Source: Psococerastis gibbosa
Taxonomy: Eukaryota; Arthropoda; Insecta; Psocodea; Psocidae
Assembly (NCBI GenBank): GCA_963971405.1
Contig: OZ020490.1
Coordinates: 26,065,464 to 26,129,463 of the forward strand
DNA length: 64,000 bases
Direction: 5' to 3'
The notes beneath the pieces are model-generated. The model was not told the DNA's origin, did not search any database, and saw only the letters and a list, made by a program, of their open reading frames with translations. The number at the start of each line of letters is the position of its first letter. Position 1 is the stretch's first letter. A program made the translations under genes and the position numbers. This document shows positions 21,116 to 33,537 of this stretch, in pieces.

Positions 21116-21963
21116 AAGAACCGGTCCGTGTTTATTCGAACCTGCTTTCCAATTTATCAACACTAGTAGATAGAGAATATGAGTAATTTCATGGTAAATA
21201 ATTTTCCAGGGGTTGAATTTCCGATATCTCGGGGGGAGGGGGGGGGGTTGTCCACCTGATGTCACTGGCAGTGAGATAAATTCTAGATAGGTCAGACCAA
21301 CACATTAATTACCACACAACAATAATGGCAGGGCACGCAATGCATTTGCACGCGAATTTTCTATAATTTTTTCAAAAAATAATTTTTTTTGCAAAACTAA
21401 ATATTTTTTTGGGAAAGCAACCTATCCGGTTTCGTTACTCAATTTAACACCTAAAACATACCTGAAGGTAGAAATCATCGATAGAAAGGTTTCGCAGAAA
21501 AATTATTTTTTAGTCATTTTTCATTAAAATTTAGTCATTTTTATTTTTTTACCCCCCAGAAGCAAACTATCAAGGGGAAAGCGACCCCCGCATTTTGTCG
21601 AAATTAAAGACGACTACAATATATGAGAATTTAAAAGAAATCGTTGGAGCCGTTTTTGAGAAATAAGTTTTTTAGACGTTTTTTGGAGTTTTTTTGAGAA
21701 TAAAACCCCCCAAATTGAATTGGCCCAAAATAAAGAAAATTGTCCCGAGGTATGATTTTCGTAAACCTACATGCTAAATTTCATCAAAATCGACCCTGTA
21801 GTTTGCCCGGAAATCGATGCACAGACAGACAGACAGACATTTCGTAAAAACCACTATTTTGGGTTCCTGGGACCTTAAAACGTGTAAATCCGTTGGAATC
21901 TCGGAATCGAAAATTTCGACCATCACAAAGCTTTCCTTACATACTACGCATAAATTGGAAAGC
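21116..21963 (-). mobile_element. Repeat family C, long copy
   Basis: Closely similar to 19561-20473 along its whole length, including the G run (21232-21247) and the AGACAGACAG run, ending 'ataaattggaa'. Confidence 0.75.
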
Positions 21964-22059
21964 GAAAACTAAAATAATAATTATGACCTGAATGGGCTTT
22001 TGATGGCCCCAGGCCTATTTATGAGCCTTGCCCAATGGATTTTCGGACATAATTGATAT

Positions 22060-22373
22060 CAGGGGCGTAAAGTTGGAGGGGGGGGGCACGGTCCATCTTG
22101 CCCCCCCCCCCTCAGCTGCCCAGCCTCGAGCATTGTAAGACGTGGTTCATACTAATCATACTTCATGGATACCCCCGATCCCCTTTGCAGCAATATAAAT
22201 GTAAACATTCCTTTGTTAGCTTTGTAAATTCTACAGCTATGTACATTACTACTGTTAAAATGCGTAAAACCCTACTATTTTGCTATTATATTTTCAATTT
22301 TTCTTTATCCTGCCTGATGACGTCATAAGGTCTACATAGTTTACCGCCATCATTCTAAAACTTTAAGCCCCTG
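22060..22373. mobile_element. hAT-like MITE, 8-bp TSD
   Basis: Ends CAGGGGCGTAAAGTT and the complement AACTTTAAGCCCCTG (one mismatch run). Flanks attgatat (22052-22059) and atagatat (22374-22381) match at 7 of 8 bases. The interior has a G run and a C run and no transposase. Confidence 0.7.
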
Positions 22374-22379
22374 ATAGAT

Positions 22380-22940
22380 ATTGTTTCCGTTTGAATTTTT
22401 GGTATACGTCGACGTCAACCCACACCGGCTACAAGCGACAATAGATAAGTTAACACAAGGTTAACGTTGGCACAATGTAACAGGCGTTAGCACCTGAAGG
22501 TAGAAACAATTATAGAAAGGTTCCGCAGTGGAAATATTACTTAGTAATTTTTCATGAAAATTGAGTTACTTTTAGCGGATTTTAATGTCTGGTGGTTAGT
22601 CGAAGTGACCTTCAATGAAAATATTCAAATTTTTAAATTTATTTTTATTATACTGTACTGTAGTTCATTCTTTCGGCCTCATTGTACTCGTGCGTCCCAT
22701 TTCAGGCATTTCGCCTATAATCGAGCGCGAGCGTAGCGGTCATAGGCGACGGTTTCTGAAGAATCCCTAGGTATTTCCAGTAGTTTGTCGGTAAACTGGT
22801 TTACGGTAACTGTTTTGATTGACAAATGAAGACAACCGCGCTGGTTGCAAGTCACGCTCCCCACTGAAATGCCATGAGAATGATCAGCTGCGTAAGAAGT
22901 TTTGAACTGGAGGGGGTTGGAGAGGGAGGTATAGATATAG
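22380..22940. other. Interval with a family C scrap, no gene seen
   Basis: 22490-22560 resembles the 'cctgaaggtagaaa...tttcatgaaaatt' part of family C. Nothing else is recognised. Confidence 0.4.
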
Positions 22941-22944
22941 TGTT

Positions 22945-24065
22945 TTATGTAAGGGAGGTGAGACGCTCTTTGAGACAGGTTTCAAGCATTGGAAGTTAAA
23001 AGATGCAACAGTCATGACCCTGAATACTGATCCCATAAGCCAGCCAAGCATGGTATTATCTAGATACGATATCTCAGTTCTATCTAAGAGAGGTGAGACG
23101 CTCTTAGAGACAGGTTTCAAGCATAGGAACTAGGAAGTTAAAAGAAGCAACAGTCATGACCCTGAATACTGATCCCATAAGCCAGCCAAGCATGGTATTA
23201 TCTAGGTACGATATCTGTAGAGTTCTATCTAAGAGAGGTGAGACAGGTTTCAAACATAGGAAGTTAAAAGATGTAACAGTCATGATCCTGAATACTGATC
23301 CCATAAGCCAGCCAAGCATGGTATTACCTAGATACGATATCTCAGTTCTATCTAAGAGAGGTGAGACGCTCTTAGAGACAGGTTTCAAACATAGGAAGTT
23401 AAAAGAAGCAACAGTCATGACCCTGAATACTGATCCCATAAGCCAGCCAAGCATGGTATTATCTAGATACGATATCCCAGTTCTATCTAAGAGAGGTGAG
23501 ACGCTCTTAGAGACAGGTTTCAAACATACGAAGTTAAAAGATGTAACAGTCATGAACCTGAATACCGATCCCATAAGCCAGCCAAGCATGGTATTACCTA
23601 GATACGATATCTCAGTTCTATCTAAGAGAGGTGAGACGCTCTTAGAGACAGGTTTCAAGCATAGGAACTAGGAAGTTAAAAGAAGCAACAGTCATGACCC
23701 TGAATACTGATCCCATAAGCCAGCCAAGCATGGTATTATCTAGATACGATATCTCAGTTCTATCTAAGAGAGGTGTGACGCTCTTTGATACAGGTTTCAA
23801 ACATAGGAAGTTAAAAGAAGCAACAGTCATGATCCTGAATACTGATCCCATAAGCCAGCCAAACATGGTATTATCTAGGCACGATATCTCTAGAGTTCTA
23901 TCTAAGAGAGATGAGACGCTCTTAGAGACAGGTTTCAAACATGGGAAGTTAAAAGAAGCAACAGTCATGATCCGGAATACTGATCCCATAAGCTAGCCAA
24001 GCATGGTATTATCTTGATACGATATCTCTAGAGTTCTATCCAGGAAAGATGGGACGCACTTAGAG
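22945..24065. repeat. Minisatellite, about eight units of 126-142 bp
   Basis: The marker 'gtcat' before 'ctgaatactgatccca' recurs at 23011, 23153, 23279, 23414, 23549, 23691, 23826 and 23964. Unit length varies through loss of 'acgctcttag' or gain of 'aactagg'. Frames of 115-184 codons on both strands across it are by-products of a unit length divisible by three and are not genes. Confidence 0.95.
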
Positions 24066-24224
24066 ACATTTAAGTGTGTCAAGATAGATGTCAAGTAAGA
24101 ATCACTTGTCTTGAACCTGGCAACAGAAAGTCGTTTAACAAAGGGTTAGTTGGACTTACATTGCCTGCTGTGCTGAAATATGACTTGTTGACATTAAGTG
24201 AAATGGGAAAAAGCACTGATCATT

Positions 24225-24310
24225 CTTAGGGAGACAGGGCTCAAGCAGAGGAAGCTAAAAGAAGCAACAGTCTTGGCCCTGAATACTGATCCCATAAGCG
24301 GATAAGCCAT
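24225..24310. repeat. Outlying degenerate minisatellite unit
   Basis: 'ggaagctaaaagaagcaaca' and 'ctgaatactgatcccataag' repeat the array unit about 250 bp beyond its end. Confidence 0.7.
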
Positions 24311-24389
24311 TCCAGTATGGCATTATAGACACTATATAGTTGCCATTAGTTTGGGAAAAAGTGAAGTTCAAGTAGAAGTTTCATATTAG

Positions 24390-24660
24390 TATACTTTCGC
24401 GAGGGCCGCGGTAGAATGGTTACAGAGCTTGCATTCCAATCTAGAGAACGGTAGTTCCACTCACCAAGGGGATCGGATTTACTCAATAATTCAGAGTAAA
24501 CTACAAGAGCAATGAGTCAATCGCCTGGAAACTATTAGTCCTTCAGAACTGAGCCTGATGATGTGAGTAGCACCCACTCCCGAAACATCGCCCCATTCCC
24601 TTGGCAATGGGCTCCACCCTAATTGTTCGATGATAGTGATGTCTCTAATGACTATTATTA
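24390..24660 (+). repeat. Possible tRNA-related repeat with a CR1/PLE-like motif
   Basis: 'cgcggtagaatggttacaga' resembles a tRNA D-arm. It is followed by 'cctgatgatg' and 'cccgaaacatcg', a motif pair common near retroelements, and a TTATTATTTTTATTATTA tail. The family was not identified. Confidence 0.35.
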
Positions 24661-25387
24661 TTTTTATTATTAATTATTAACACAGCAACGTAAGTCCAAC
24701 TAACCCTTTGCTAAATAATAGTACACCATTACCAATAGATTTTTAGAAAACGTCCCGAAAAGAATTATTCTCTTTTTCGAACACTGCGTAATTAATAATT
24801 CTTTCAATTATTTCTTATCAACACACAAAAATACAAGTTTTAGCAATTTACTTTATCTACCGCGAAGCATTGGCCCGTGTGCGGTTCAACGTTGGTTACT
24901 TTGATACCTATCTCTCTGACAATTAATTATTAAATTTTACAAAGTAGAAAACTGTTCATCTCTTCTGTAATACAACTCAAATGAGCTCTTTCAAAAGAAA
25001 TTCGTGTATTTCAGCATCAACTTCATATTCCGTTAAATGGCGCCCAGTAAACGTTTAAGGAAACTTAATTTTGAATTTATTGTTATAATTCTTCCTCCTT
25101 GCATAGGTAAGCAAGTGATGCATATCGCACGCAATTATACTCACTAACGCGGCTCGGCGTGGAGGGTGTATTTTGCCATCGTATTTCCGTTATATTTGGA
25201 TTTAGTAGTTCTTTTTGTATTTTTTAGACCTGTCCACACAAAAACAAAGTAAAGAAACTGGGCCAAGAAATGTGGCCAATTATTGTTACTGAAGGCCACA
25301 GACATTAAAGTGTAAAAAGCTCATTTAATGGATATTTCTGACGACTCTACGATCGAAATTTCCGATTCCGATTTGCTGTTAAGAGTG
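24661..25387. other. AT-rich interval with no gene seen
   Basis: No conserved frame or repeat of this window is recognisable. Confidence 0.45.
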
Positions 25388-25530
25388 TGCGTACCGTATA
25401 GGAAATTGGTAGCCCGAAGGATAATACTTCTTTTTATTTAATTAACCAAGCAAGTTATTAAATTATTGGTTCATTTAAGTTGTGGAAGACTATTTTATGA
25501 ATCACATAATAGGGTTTTATTAATTTTATT
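25388..25530. repeat. TTAA-element relative, partial
   Basis: Shares 'gaaattggtagcccg', 'aagcaagttattaaa' and 'catttaagttgtggaagac' with 43115-43258 and, more weakly, with the TTAA MITEs at 32112 and 60845. Confidence 0.6.
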
Positions 25531-25904
25531 AAATTCCTATGATATATATACTGTATATAGCCTATACAGTATATATGTTTTAAATTGAATAAAACCCAAA
25601 TTTTCAACAAACAAATTACCTTTTCAAAGGTGGTGCGATCCCGTGTGCATACTCCGATTTGGTCCTACCAAAAACGCAAAACAGCGAAAGGTCATAGCTG
25701 TCACATCTGAAGTACAAGAAAGGCTCGTAAAGATTGAAAATATTGTCAGTAACGCGCAATGAAATGCACTTTACTGCCTGTCATTCATAGGAAAGGTCGA
25801 AAAAACTCCATTTTAATACTTGAATGCTTCTCGCGGTCGCAGGAGAACACGTCGGATCGTTTTACAGCGGTTTATGCTGGATGGGGGAACGCCATAGTGG
25901 AATG

Positions 25905-26410
25905 GCCGCCGAGTTGTTGTTATCTTATTCAAAATTCTTATCTTATTCTAAAAACCAGTTGTTCCAGTTGGTAGAGTGGCAAGTTATATCAGTTGACAGG
26001 ACGAAAGTTCGAAGTCTGATCGGAGATTTTTTTTACATAGTTACTTTGTTTTTTGCTCGAGTATTACTCAATGTGTGGCCAGGAATTGAGCGAGAATTGG
26101 CCGCCGAGTAGTTGTTATCTTATTCAAAATTCTTATCTTATTCTAAAAACCAGTTGGTCCAGTTGAAGGCAAGTTGAGAGTGGCATGTTATAGTGGTAGA
26201 TAGGACGAAAGTTCGAAGTCTGATCGGAGATTTTTTTTGCACAAGTATTACTCAATGTATAGCCAGGAATTAAGCGAGAAATGGCTGCCGAGTTGTTATC
26301 TTATATTCAAAAACAGGTAGATAGGACAAAAGTTCCAAATCTGATCGGAAATTTTTTTTCTACACAGTTGCTTTGTTTTTTGCACTCAATGTGCAGCCTG
26401 AATTAAGCGA
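25905..26410. repeat. Tandem repeat, about three units of 185-195 bp
   Basis: 'ccgagttgttgttatctt', 'ggacgaaagttcgaagtctg' and 'atcggagattttttt' recur with starts near 25906, 26101 and 26285; the third unit is shortened. Confidence 0.85.
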
Positions 26411-26554
26411 GGGGTGGCGATAATGGGGAAATAACTTGTTTTTATTCAAGAGCGCGTTCGTGATTCGTCCAATACTTTTATTTTAAGGATTAATGTACCA
26501 GACAAATTTACAAATAGCTGAGGATATCTGAAAATTATAGATACTTGAATTACT

Positions 26555-26690
26555 GCCGTACTTGTGCGAGTCTCTATGTGCCATGAGATTGGAGACGTGT
26601 CGTAACTCAGTACAAGTACTACTCAGTGAGGCGACTGCAGAGGTCAATTGTATGCATTCATTGTATTGTTTGTATGTAATTAACTCTTTT
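26555..26690. repeat. Dispersed repeat 'T', copy 1
   Basis: 'acttgtgcgagtct', 'ggagacgtgtcgtaactc' and 'gaggcgactgcagaggt' are shared with 36005-36265 (same orientation), 55000-55125 and 58125-58260 (opposite). Confidence 0.7.
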
Positions 26691-27136
26691 AAAAAAAATT
26701 GCCATTTTAAGACGATATAGAATGTAGATATTGGGTACCTACTCCTTGAATTATCGGAAGTATCGCAAATGCGACCTGAGGCCAAATTGACGCTGCTTGG
26801 GTATTCCTCTTTCTGCTTCCGCATGCCCTCTACCTACACCCTGCACCTTTTGCTAATTTTTATTTTAAATTAAAAATGGACACCCCCCCCCCCAGCACTT
26901 TCCACTCCTGCCATCACTGTTATCTACAATATAAACATGTGTTCCTTGTACCTTGTACAAAAGTTAATATGAACTGTTTTCATAATCTCATTGGAAATAT
27001 AAAATTTATAAAGAGCTCTACGCGCAGCCTATGCTGGGAGATAAAGAGCATTGTTAATTAATGTGCCACGCTGGGAGTCTTGGTGATTATTTCGGGCTGT
27101 ATGGGCGCATTAATATATGACAGTGGGGGGCTATAT

Positions 27137-27680
27137 CTCCCTCTGCAGTTGTACACTTGCCTTGCCGTACACACTGTCTTATAATGTGAGCGGGTTTCTC
27201 TTTTGGATGTTGTCTGACTTCTATAATCTTCAGCGAGAGTGCTTTGTTTTTCCGAGGTGTTTGAGAATTTTTCCGGGTTGAATAGTAATATCTAGTACAT
27301 AAGTCCCTCTGCAGTTGTTCAGATGTTCACTTGCCTTGCCGTACACACTGTCTTATAATGTGAGCGGGTTTCTCTTTTGGATGTTGGCTGGCTTCTATAA
27401 TCTTCAGCGAGAGTGCTTAGTTTTTCCGAGGGGTTTGGGAATTTTTCCGGGTTGAATAGTAATATCTAGTACATATCTCCCTCTGCAGTTGTTCAGATGT
27501 TCGCTTGCCTTGCCGTACACACTGTCTTACAATATGAGCGGGTTTCTCTTTTGGATGTTGGCTGACTTCTATAATCTTCAGCGAGAGTGCTTTGTATTTC
27601 CGAGGGGTTAGGGAATTTTTCCGGGTTGAATAGGTGCAGTAATATCTAGTACATATCTCCCTCTGCAGTTTTATACTTGC
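27137..27680. repeat. Tandem repeat, three units of 166-180 bp plus a stub
   Basis: 'tccctctgcagtt' recurs at 27138, 27304, 27478 and 27658; each unit includes 'gtacacactgtctta' and 'tttttccgggttgaatag'. The fourth stops after about 25 bp. Confidence 0.9.
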
Positions 27681-27689
27681 GTTACACAC

Positions 27690-27950
27690 ACTGGCCGTTT
27701 TTGAGAAATAATTTTTTTAGACGTTTTTTTGGAGTTTTTTTTAGAATAAAACCCCCCAAATTGAATTGGCCCAAAATAAAAATAAAATGGTCCTGAGGTA
27801 TGATTTTTTTAAACCTACATGCCAAATTTCATCAAAATCGACCGAGACAGACATTTCGTAAAAACCAGTTTTTTTGGTATCTGGGACCTCAAAACGTGTA
27901 ATTCGACCATCACAAAGCTTTCCTTATACTACGTATAAATTGGAAAGCAA
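27690..27950 (-). repeat. Repeat family C, truncated copy
   Basis: Begins inside the element ('gccgtttttgagaaataa') and ends 'ataaattggaaagc'. The AGACAGAC run has been deleted to one unit. Confidence 0.7.
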
Positions 27951-28423
27951 AAATTGAGTGTTTCAGACTTCAGTACTATTCGTGGTCAGACAAGTTGTTA
28001 GTACGTTTGTCCACTGTGGACGTACGAGTTGCAATTACTGAAAAGAACATTGTTTGGTTCTATAGAATGGAAAAGCTGGAAGGTACCTGAGACGCGGCCC
28101 CCTCAACCAGGTACCTTCAGATCTGGAGGACTTCTTATGAGTTCAGGTAGAGAGAATGTTCAACCCAGCCCATCTTGGAAGAGCGCTATTCCACTATGAC
28201 CATTCTGTGCTGCCTTGATCACATCGCCTGCTTTTTAAATGCCTGGTTGTACCTATAATCGCCTCTGGCATTTTTTTTTATTTTACGTCTTCGCACATTT
28301 CTAATACCTACTTGACACCCCCATTTCGACACTGCTGCGTCTGTTTAGATAACGTTTTATCGACTTTGTTGGTATATATATTTTAGGTTTATTGCATAGC
28401 AAAATGAACAGTTGCTTTGGCGA

Positions 28424-28587
28424 GTATTCCACTGGTCAATATTCCGTCATTTGCGATTAAAAAAGTCTGCTACCATACTATAACTTAATTTATAATAGAT
28501 AGTTAAGTATCTACATGACAGTCTCATTAATACAATAATCTCAACTTTTTTTAATCACAAATGACGGCATATTGACCAGTGCAATAC
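28424..28587. mobile_element. Palindromic MITE
   Basis: Ends 'gtattccactggtcaatat' and near-complement; inner arms 'gtcatttgcgattaaaaaa' / 'tttttttaatcacaaatgac'. The centre has the 'taacttaatttataataga' palindrome shared with 5828-6070. Confidence 0.75.
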
Positions 28588-28599
28588 ACGCGAACATTG

Positions 28600-29458
28600 C
28601 GCTGAATAAAAAATCAAACTGAATTACTGCTGTTTTACAAAGTCAGTATAAAGCACTTTAAAGTGTTTTTAAAGTAATTTAATATTTAAGGTCTGGAAAT
28701 GTGAATTTACCATGAAGGGTTGTATTTTTATGTTTTTTTCAGTTTACCATTTTCATATCTTTGCGGCTACAGAGCGAGGCATTAATTAGCTAAAATTAAT
28801 TCAATGTGATTAATTATTAAAAGAGACTCCGTCTTCATTCGTATATAAATTATTGCGTAATATTTGCCTTTAGTACAGCGAAATTGGTATTCGGAGTGTG
28901 ACCGTGGAAAATCTGCTAAAATATTATTTTTATGCCGCCAAAAAACCTTAAAATGTCTACTACGAATCGTAACAATTAAGAAAATGCCACCCCCCCCCCC
29001 CAAAAGAAAACCACTTCTTGTCTATACACTTTATAGAATTGACCTTTCCAGGCTTGCTACCTTTTACTGCATACCATGGGGGTCTCAGCAATCCCCCCCC
29101 CCCCCGAAAATATCCCCTGGTTACGGGTCTGATCATCTGATGACAAACTGCACGTATGGCGTATTGCATTGTAGCGCCACCACCACCTATAATGCGCAGT
29201 ACCATTGTAATTAGGCATGAGGCAAGCCTTTTGTAAAGTCTCAACATTCTATTTATTTTTTGTGTTGTTACGTCGTCAAAAGCAATTCTACTTTGACTAA
29301 ATTATTCCGATAATTTTCATTCATTGTTCATTGAATGGGAGTACTTGGTGTGAGTCCCGACAATTGGATCAGTATTTCACACATGTCTGAGAGTTGAAAT
29401 GGAGATTACAACTTTACATCAGTTCAAATTAATAACAGGAATTGATGATAATACTTTT
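28600..29458. other. Interval with two C runs, no gene seen
   Basis: C runs near 28990 and 29094. Frames of 95-116 codons cross these runs on both strands and resemble no protein. Confidence 0.45.
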
Positions 29459-30288
29459 GCTTTCCAATTTATACGTAGTATAAGGAAAGCTTTGTGATGG
29501 TCGAAATTTTCGATTCCGAGATTTCAATGGATTTACACGTTTTGAGGTCCCAGGAACCAAAAAAAGTGGTTTTTACGAAATGTCTGTCTGTCTGTCGGTT
29601 CGTCGATTTCCGGGCAAAATACTCGGTCGATTTTGATGAAATTCGGCATGTAGGTTCACAAAATTCATGCCTCAGGACCATTTTTTATTTTTATTTTGGG
29701 CTAACTCAATTTTGGGGGGTTTTATTCTCAAAAAACTCCAAAAAAACGTCTAAAAAAATTATTTCTCAAAAACGGCTCCAACGATTTCTTTTAAATTTAC
29801 ATATATTGTAGTCGTTATTAATGTTAACAAAATGCAGGAGGTCGCTTGCCCCTTGATAGTTTGCTTCTGGGGGTAAAAAAATAAAAATAACTTAATTTTT
29901 ATGAAAAATGACTAAAAAATAATTTATCTGCTAAACCTTTCGATCGGTGATTTCTACCTTCAGGCATGTTTTAGGTGTTAAATGGAGTAACGAAACCGGA
30001 CAGGTTGCTTTCGTAAAAAACGTTTTGGTTTTGTGGAAAAATTTTTTTTTTGAAAAAATGATAGAAAATTCACGGTCAAATGCATTGCGTGCCCTGCCAT
30101 TATTACTGTGTGGTAATGTGTTGGTCTGACCTATCTAGAACTTACCTCGTCAGGTAGACAACCCCCCCCCCCCCCCAGATATCGAAAATTTAGCCATAGG
30201 AAAATTATTTACCTCGAAATTACTAATTTTCTCTAACTACTAATTGATAAATTGGAAAGCATGTTCGAGTAAACTCGGACCGGTTCTT
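29459..30288 (+). mobile_element. Repeat family C, full-length copy
   Basis: From 'gctttccaatttatacgta' to 'gtaaactcggaccggttct'. It includes a TGTCTGTCTGTC run, the T-rich middle and a C run (about 30163-30177). The terminal complementarity GCTTTCCAATTTAT/ATAAATTGGAAAGC is preserved. Confidence 0.8.
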
Positions 30289-30534
30289 AATATTGTAATT
30301 GTCAACTGACATGGGCGCCCGAGGAAAGAGTATCTGCAGCTAGTCATGGAGGATGTACATACGTGGAGCTGAAGAGGGCGTGCCATGATCGAGGGGAGTG
30401 GAGGCATCGAGGTCACATGTTGCTGCCAACCAGCCAGACGGCTTTAATAAGTTAAATTCAATTTTTCTAAATTTAACAAAAAACATGCTGGGTAGTTTTT
30501 TATGAAAATATACACAAGGAATATGATGGACCAG

Positions 30535-30615
30535 TAGAATCCGGGGTTTTGGTCGATATGAAAGTGAACTTCCAAACGTTTCGCCTACAGCTGCGGTCGT
30601 CATCTTCAGTGGTTG
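30535..30615 (-). repeat. Retroelement-like motif repeat, copy 1
   Basis: On the minus strand 'ctgaagatgacgaccgcag' is followed by 'ggcgaaacgttt' and 'tcgaccaaaaccccgg'. The same sequence recurs at 33130-33216. Confidence 0.55.
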
Positions 30616-31040
30616 TACCTCAGGTTTTCCCTCGGTAAAGGTACCCACCCCAAACTTTCGCAATGATTCACATGAGTCGGTTTGTGATTACTTAAGAAAT
30701 TACCTGCATGAAGACTGTGTTTGCATTATGCAGGCAAGCCGTTATTTACTCCATTGATAGGCCCGAATAAGTGTGTGCAAATTGCATGGCAAACAGTTTG
30801 TGACGGATGAGAGGGATAGTAGTTCCCTGCAAAAAAAAAAAAAAAGTTCAAGTGACATATTTTATGTTTTAAATTGGTGGAGTTTACTATGTGTACAGAA
30901 TGAGCTGTTCTTCAGATTTCTTTAGAATTATGGTTAGAAATTATCCCTTAAGCTCACCTTTATAATGTTTGCTATTGAAATTTTAATTGTTTTCTATAGA
31001 AATTTTACTGTAAAAAACTGATCTTAAATTGCGGTACTAC

Positions 31041-31250
31041 ATAAATAAATAAATAAGGACTTTTGTTCTACAACTAATCCAACCTAGCGGAGTTAGGGCT
31101 ATAAAGTCATTCTCTTATACTCAACTAGGAAGGCCCGGGACCGCCTGCTTTACATGCCCTCGGAAACATGGCCAGAAAATGTAGCCAGTATGGGACTCGA
31201 ACCAACAACCTTTCGGGTGAAAGCCAGAGTCTGTACCACTACTCTACATG
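31041..31250 (-). repeat. tRNA-derived SINE
   Basis: Nearly complete copy, with 'ggactcgaacc' B-box complement near 31193 and AAATAAATAAATAA tail at its left side. Confidence 0.8.
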
Positions 31251-31746
31251 CATTCCTTAATAAGGCAATGAGGACAGTACTGTCGTATATTATGGAAGTT
31301 AAGTTATACTGAGTATCTTCGTCAAACCGTTTTCGGGAAGCCAATGAGGTTCATTTGTGACGTCATTTTGTAGATGGCAACACCAGTTGCAATGATATCA
31401 AAGCGTTGATTTTTCCATAAGCCGCAATAATATTTTAAAATTATTTTATTTATGTATTATTTTAAATTGATATTTTTCTATAAATCATGGAGAATATATG
31501 TATTAAATTATATGCAGCGAAATAAGGTCCAGACATAGTAAAAATATTATAAAAAATATAAAAAGAATTAATTAGATGCTAAGAGCTTAGTTTTCACATG
31601 GAAACGGCGGCCATTTTGAATAATATAGATATCGGTTTGTCGTCAGCGAACCTAGTGACCAAAACTGTCCCTATAGAACCTCATTAGATTTCTACTGCGT
31701 AACAAATGAATGAAAAATACATGTCAAATTTTGAAATGATCCTTTT

Positions 31747-31945
31747 AGGCGGCTATTCCACTTGTCAGGTTTTCTTCATTTGTGCATTAAAAAATTATGA
31801 GATTTTAGTTTTAAGGACACTGTTATGTAGATACTTAACTGACCTACTATTACTTAAGTATCTACATAATAGTCTCCTTTAAACAAACACCTCATCAATT
31901 TTTAATGCACAAATGACGAATTATTGACGGATGGAATAGCCGCCT
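31747..31945. mobile_element. MITE with AGGCGGCTATTCCA ends
   Basis: 199 bp. Terminal repeats AGGCGGCTATTCCA and complement; arms contain 'gtgcattaaaaaatta' and a central 'gtagatacttaa' palindrome. Same family ends as 34219-34674 and 60786-61348. Confidence 0.85.
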
Positions 31946-32111
31946 TTGACCATTTTCATAGTATGAAACATGAAACAACCCAACGAGGAGCTTATTTATT
32001 ATAAAAAATAAAAAATACTCTGACCTGCTTTGTTTAAAAAATATTTGGAAATCTGCCTCAATGCAAAAAAAAGGGTATGACAGTACCCATTAGAAGTTTT
32101 CGGAACTTTAA

Positions 32112-32508
32112 GAGACATGCTACGTAGAAAATGAGCACCCCAAATTTTTTTGTTTTTATTGACTTTGTATTTTTTTATTTAATTAACAAAGCAAGTCATT
32201 AAAGATTTGGCTCGTGGAAGTTGTAGAATACTACTTCATAAATCATTTAATAGAAAATATTAAATTTTTGGTACCTTAGTTCTTCCATTAATACCAGAAC
32301 AGACAGGACAGTACTAAAATTTAGCGTATTCTGGGATTTTTGGAAGAACTACAAAACTGAAAAGTAAAAATACCCGATTATTATTGATACACGAAGTAGT
32401 CTTCTACAACTTCCATGAGCCAAATTTTTAATAACTTGCTGAGTTAATTAAATAAAAAATGAAAAGTATTTAATTTTGGGGTGCCACTTTTCTACGTAGC
32501 ATATCCTC
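32112..32508. mobile_element. piggyBac-type MITE (family P)
   Basis: Left end GAGACATGCTACGTAG after TTAA (32108-32111); right end CTACGTAGCATATCCTC followed by ATAA, a mutated TTAA. The interior is a long imperfect palindrome around 'acttcc' / 'ggaagt' arms. Non-coding. Confidence 0.75.
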
Positions 32509-32697
32509 ATAAGTAGCCTGTTAATGGCCATTGAATAAAGATGAAGCGGCCATCGACGGACGCTTTAGCGGGAACCGCGGCGTCATATCCCGGCCTTGAC
32601 TCAATGCGTTGGCCGCATCCACCAGCTATGTGTCCATTCTATAAGCTCTAACAGCTTCTGTTTTAGTATAATTACGAAGACTTTTACGGTACATGAG

Positions 32698-33096
32698 TAG
32701 GGTTACCAGATTTCAGAAAGCTCAATTCCGGACACCCGAACCAAAGTACCATTCTATATAGTGCAAATTTCCTTCTGATGTGTCACATTATATGTATCTA
32801 TTGTAAATTTACTCGTGTATTTCATTGTTAAAAACTGCTATGCTTGAATTAAAATTAAAAAAACAAGTAATTTTATATTATAAGTTCCCGCCAAATTTTG
32901 AATTACATTTAAAGCGCGAAAAGGTTTTCAATAAAAATCTTTATTTCACATTTTGAACGTTACGAAACCCATTTTTTTTTATTTGCATGTTTCTCGCAAA
33001 TTTCCTGACATTCACCCATCCAGCAATTCCTGACATTCCTGACGGCAGCCTAAATCCCTGACTGTCAGGGCGAATACCTGACGTCTGGTAACCCTA
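32698..33096. mobile_element. DNA element with TAGGGTTACCAGA ends
   Basis: Terminal repeats TAGGGTTACCAGA and complement, about 400 bp apart. Short internal 'cctgacattc' repeats near the right end. No transposase. Confidence 0.65.
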
Positions 33097-33129
33097 CTTA
33101 TACGGCATATGAGTCACATAATGAAGCAA

Positions 33130-33216
33130 TTGAATCCGGGATGTTAGGCCGTGGTCGATCTGAAAGCGTGCTTCCGAACGTTTTCGCAACATCTGCGGTC
33201 GACATCTTCAGTGGCA
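33130..33216 (+). repeat. Retroelement-like motif repeat, copy 2
   Basis: 'aatccgggatgttagg', 'gtggtcgatctgaaag' and 'gcggtcgacatcttcagtgg' match the complement of 30535-30615. Confidence 0.5.
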
Positions 33217-33537
33217 CTTGGGCGTTTGTAATCCACAGTACCATTTTTTTTTTCATTCAAAACATAATATTATAATTAAATAACAGTTTCTTTATTTTTT
33301 ATTTTTATTTTTATTTTTATTTTTTATATATACATGTACAAATTTTTGCCATAATCAGGGCGTCCCCAAGCTTAATGGTGCGTGAGGAAACACCCTATGC
33401 CATAACCTAAATTACCCTGCGTATACAAAAAACAACAACAACAACATGCACAAAGCTGGTATTTCATAAAATCAGCGACAAAATGTCCTATTGATTTTTT
33501 TGATTTGGCTTATACATGGAAACGTTTGCATGTAAAA

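Noticed and set aside
23104-23671. Open frames of 184 and 171 codons on opposite strands
   Set aside because: They coincide with the 135-bp minisatellite; openness follows from a unit length divisible by three. Unit indels are not frame-preserving throughout and there is no domain.
22945-27680. CRISPR-like array
   Set aside because: Repeats are directly abutting units of 126-195 bp without unique spacers, in a eukaryotic context.
29459-30288. Family C as a non-LTR retrotransposon with a protein
   Set aside because: No RT, endonuclease or zinc-finger motif in any frame; the ends are complementary, which fits a DNA element better.
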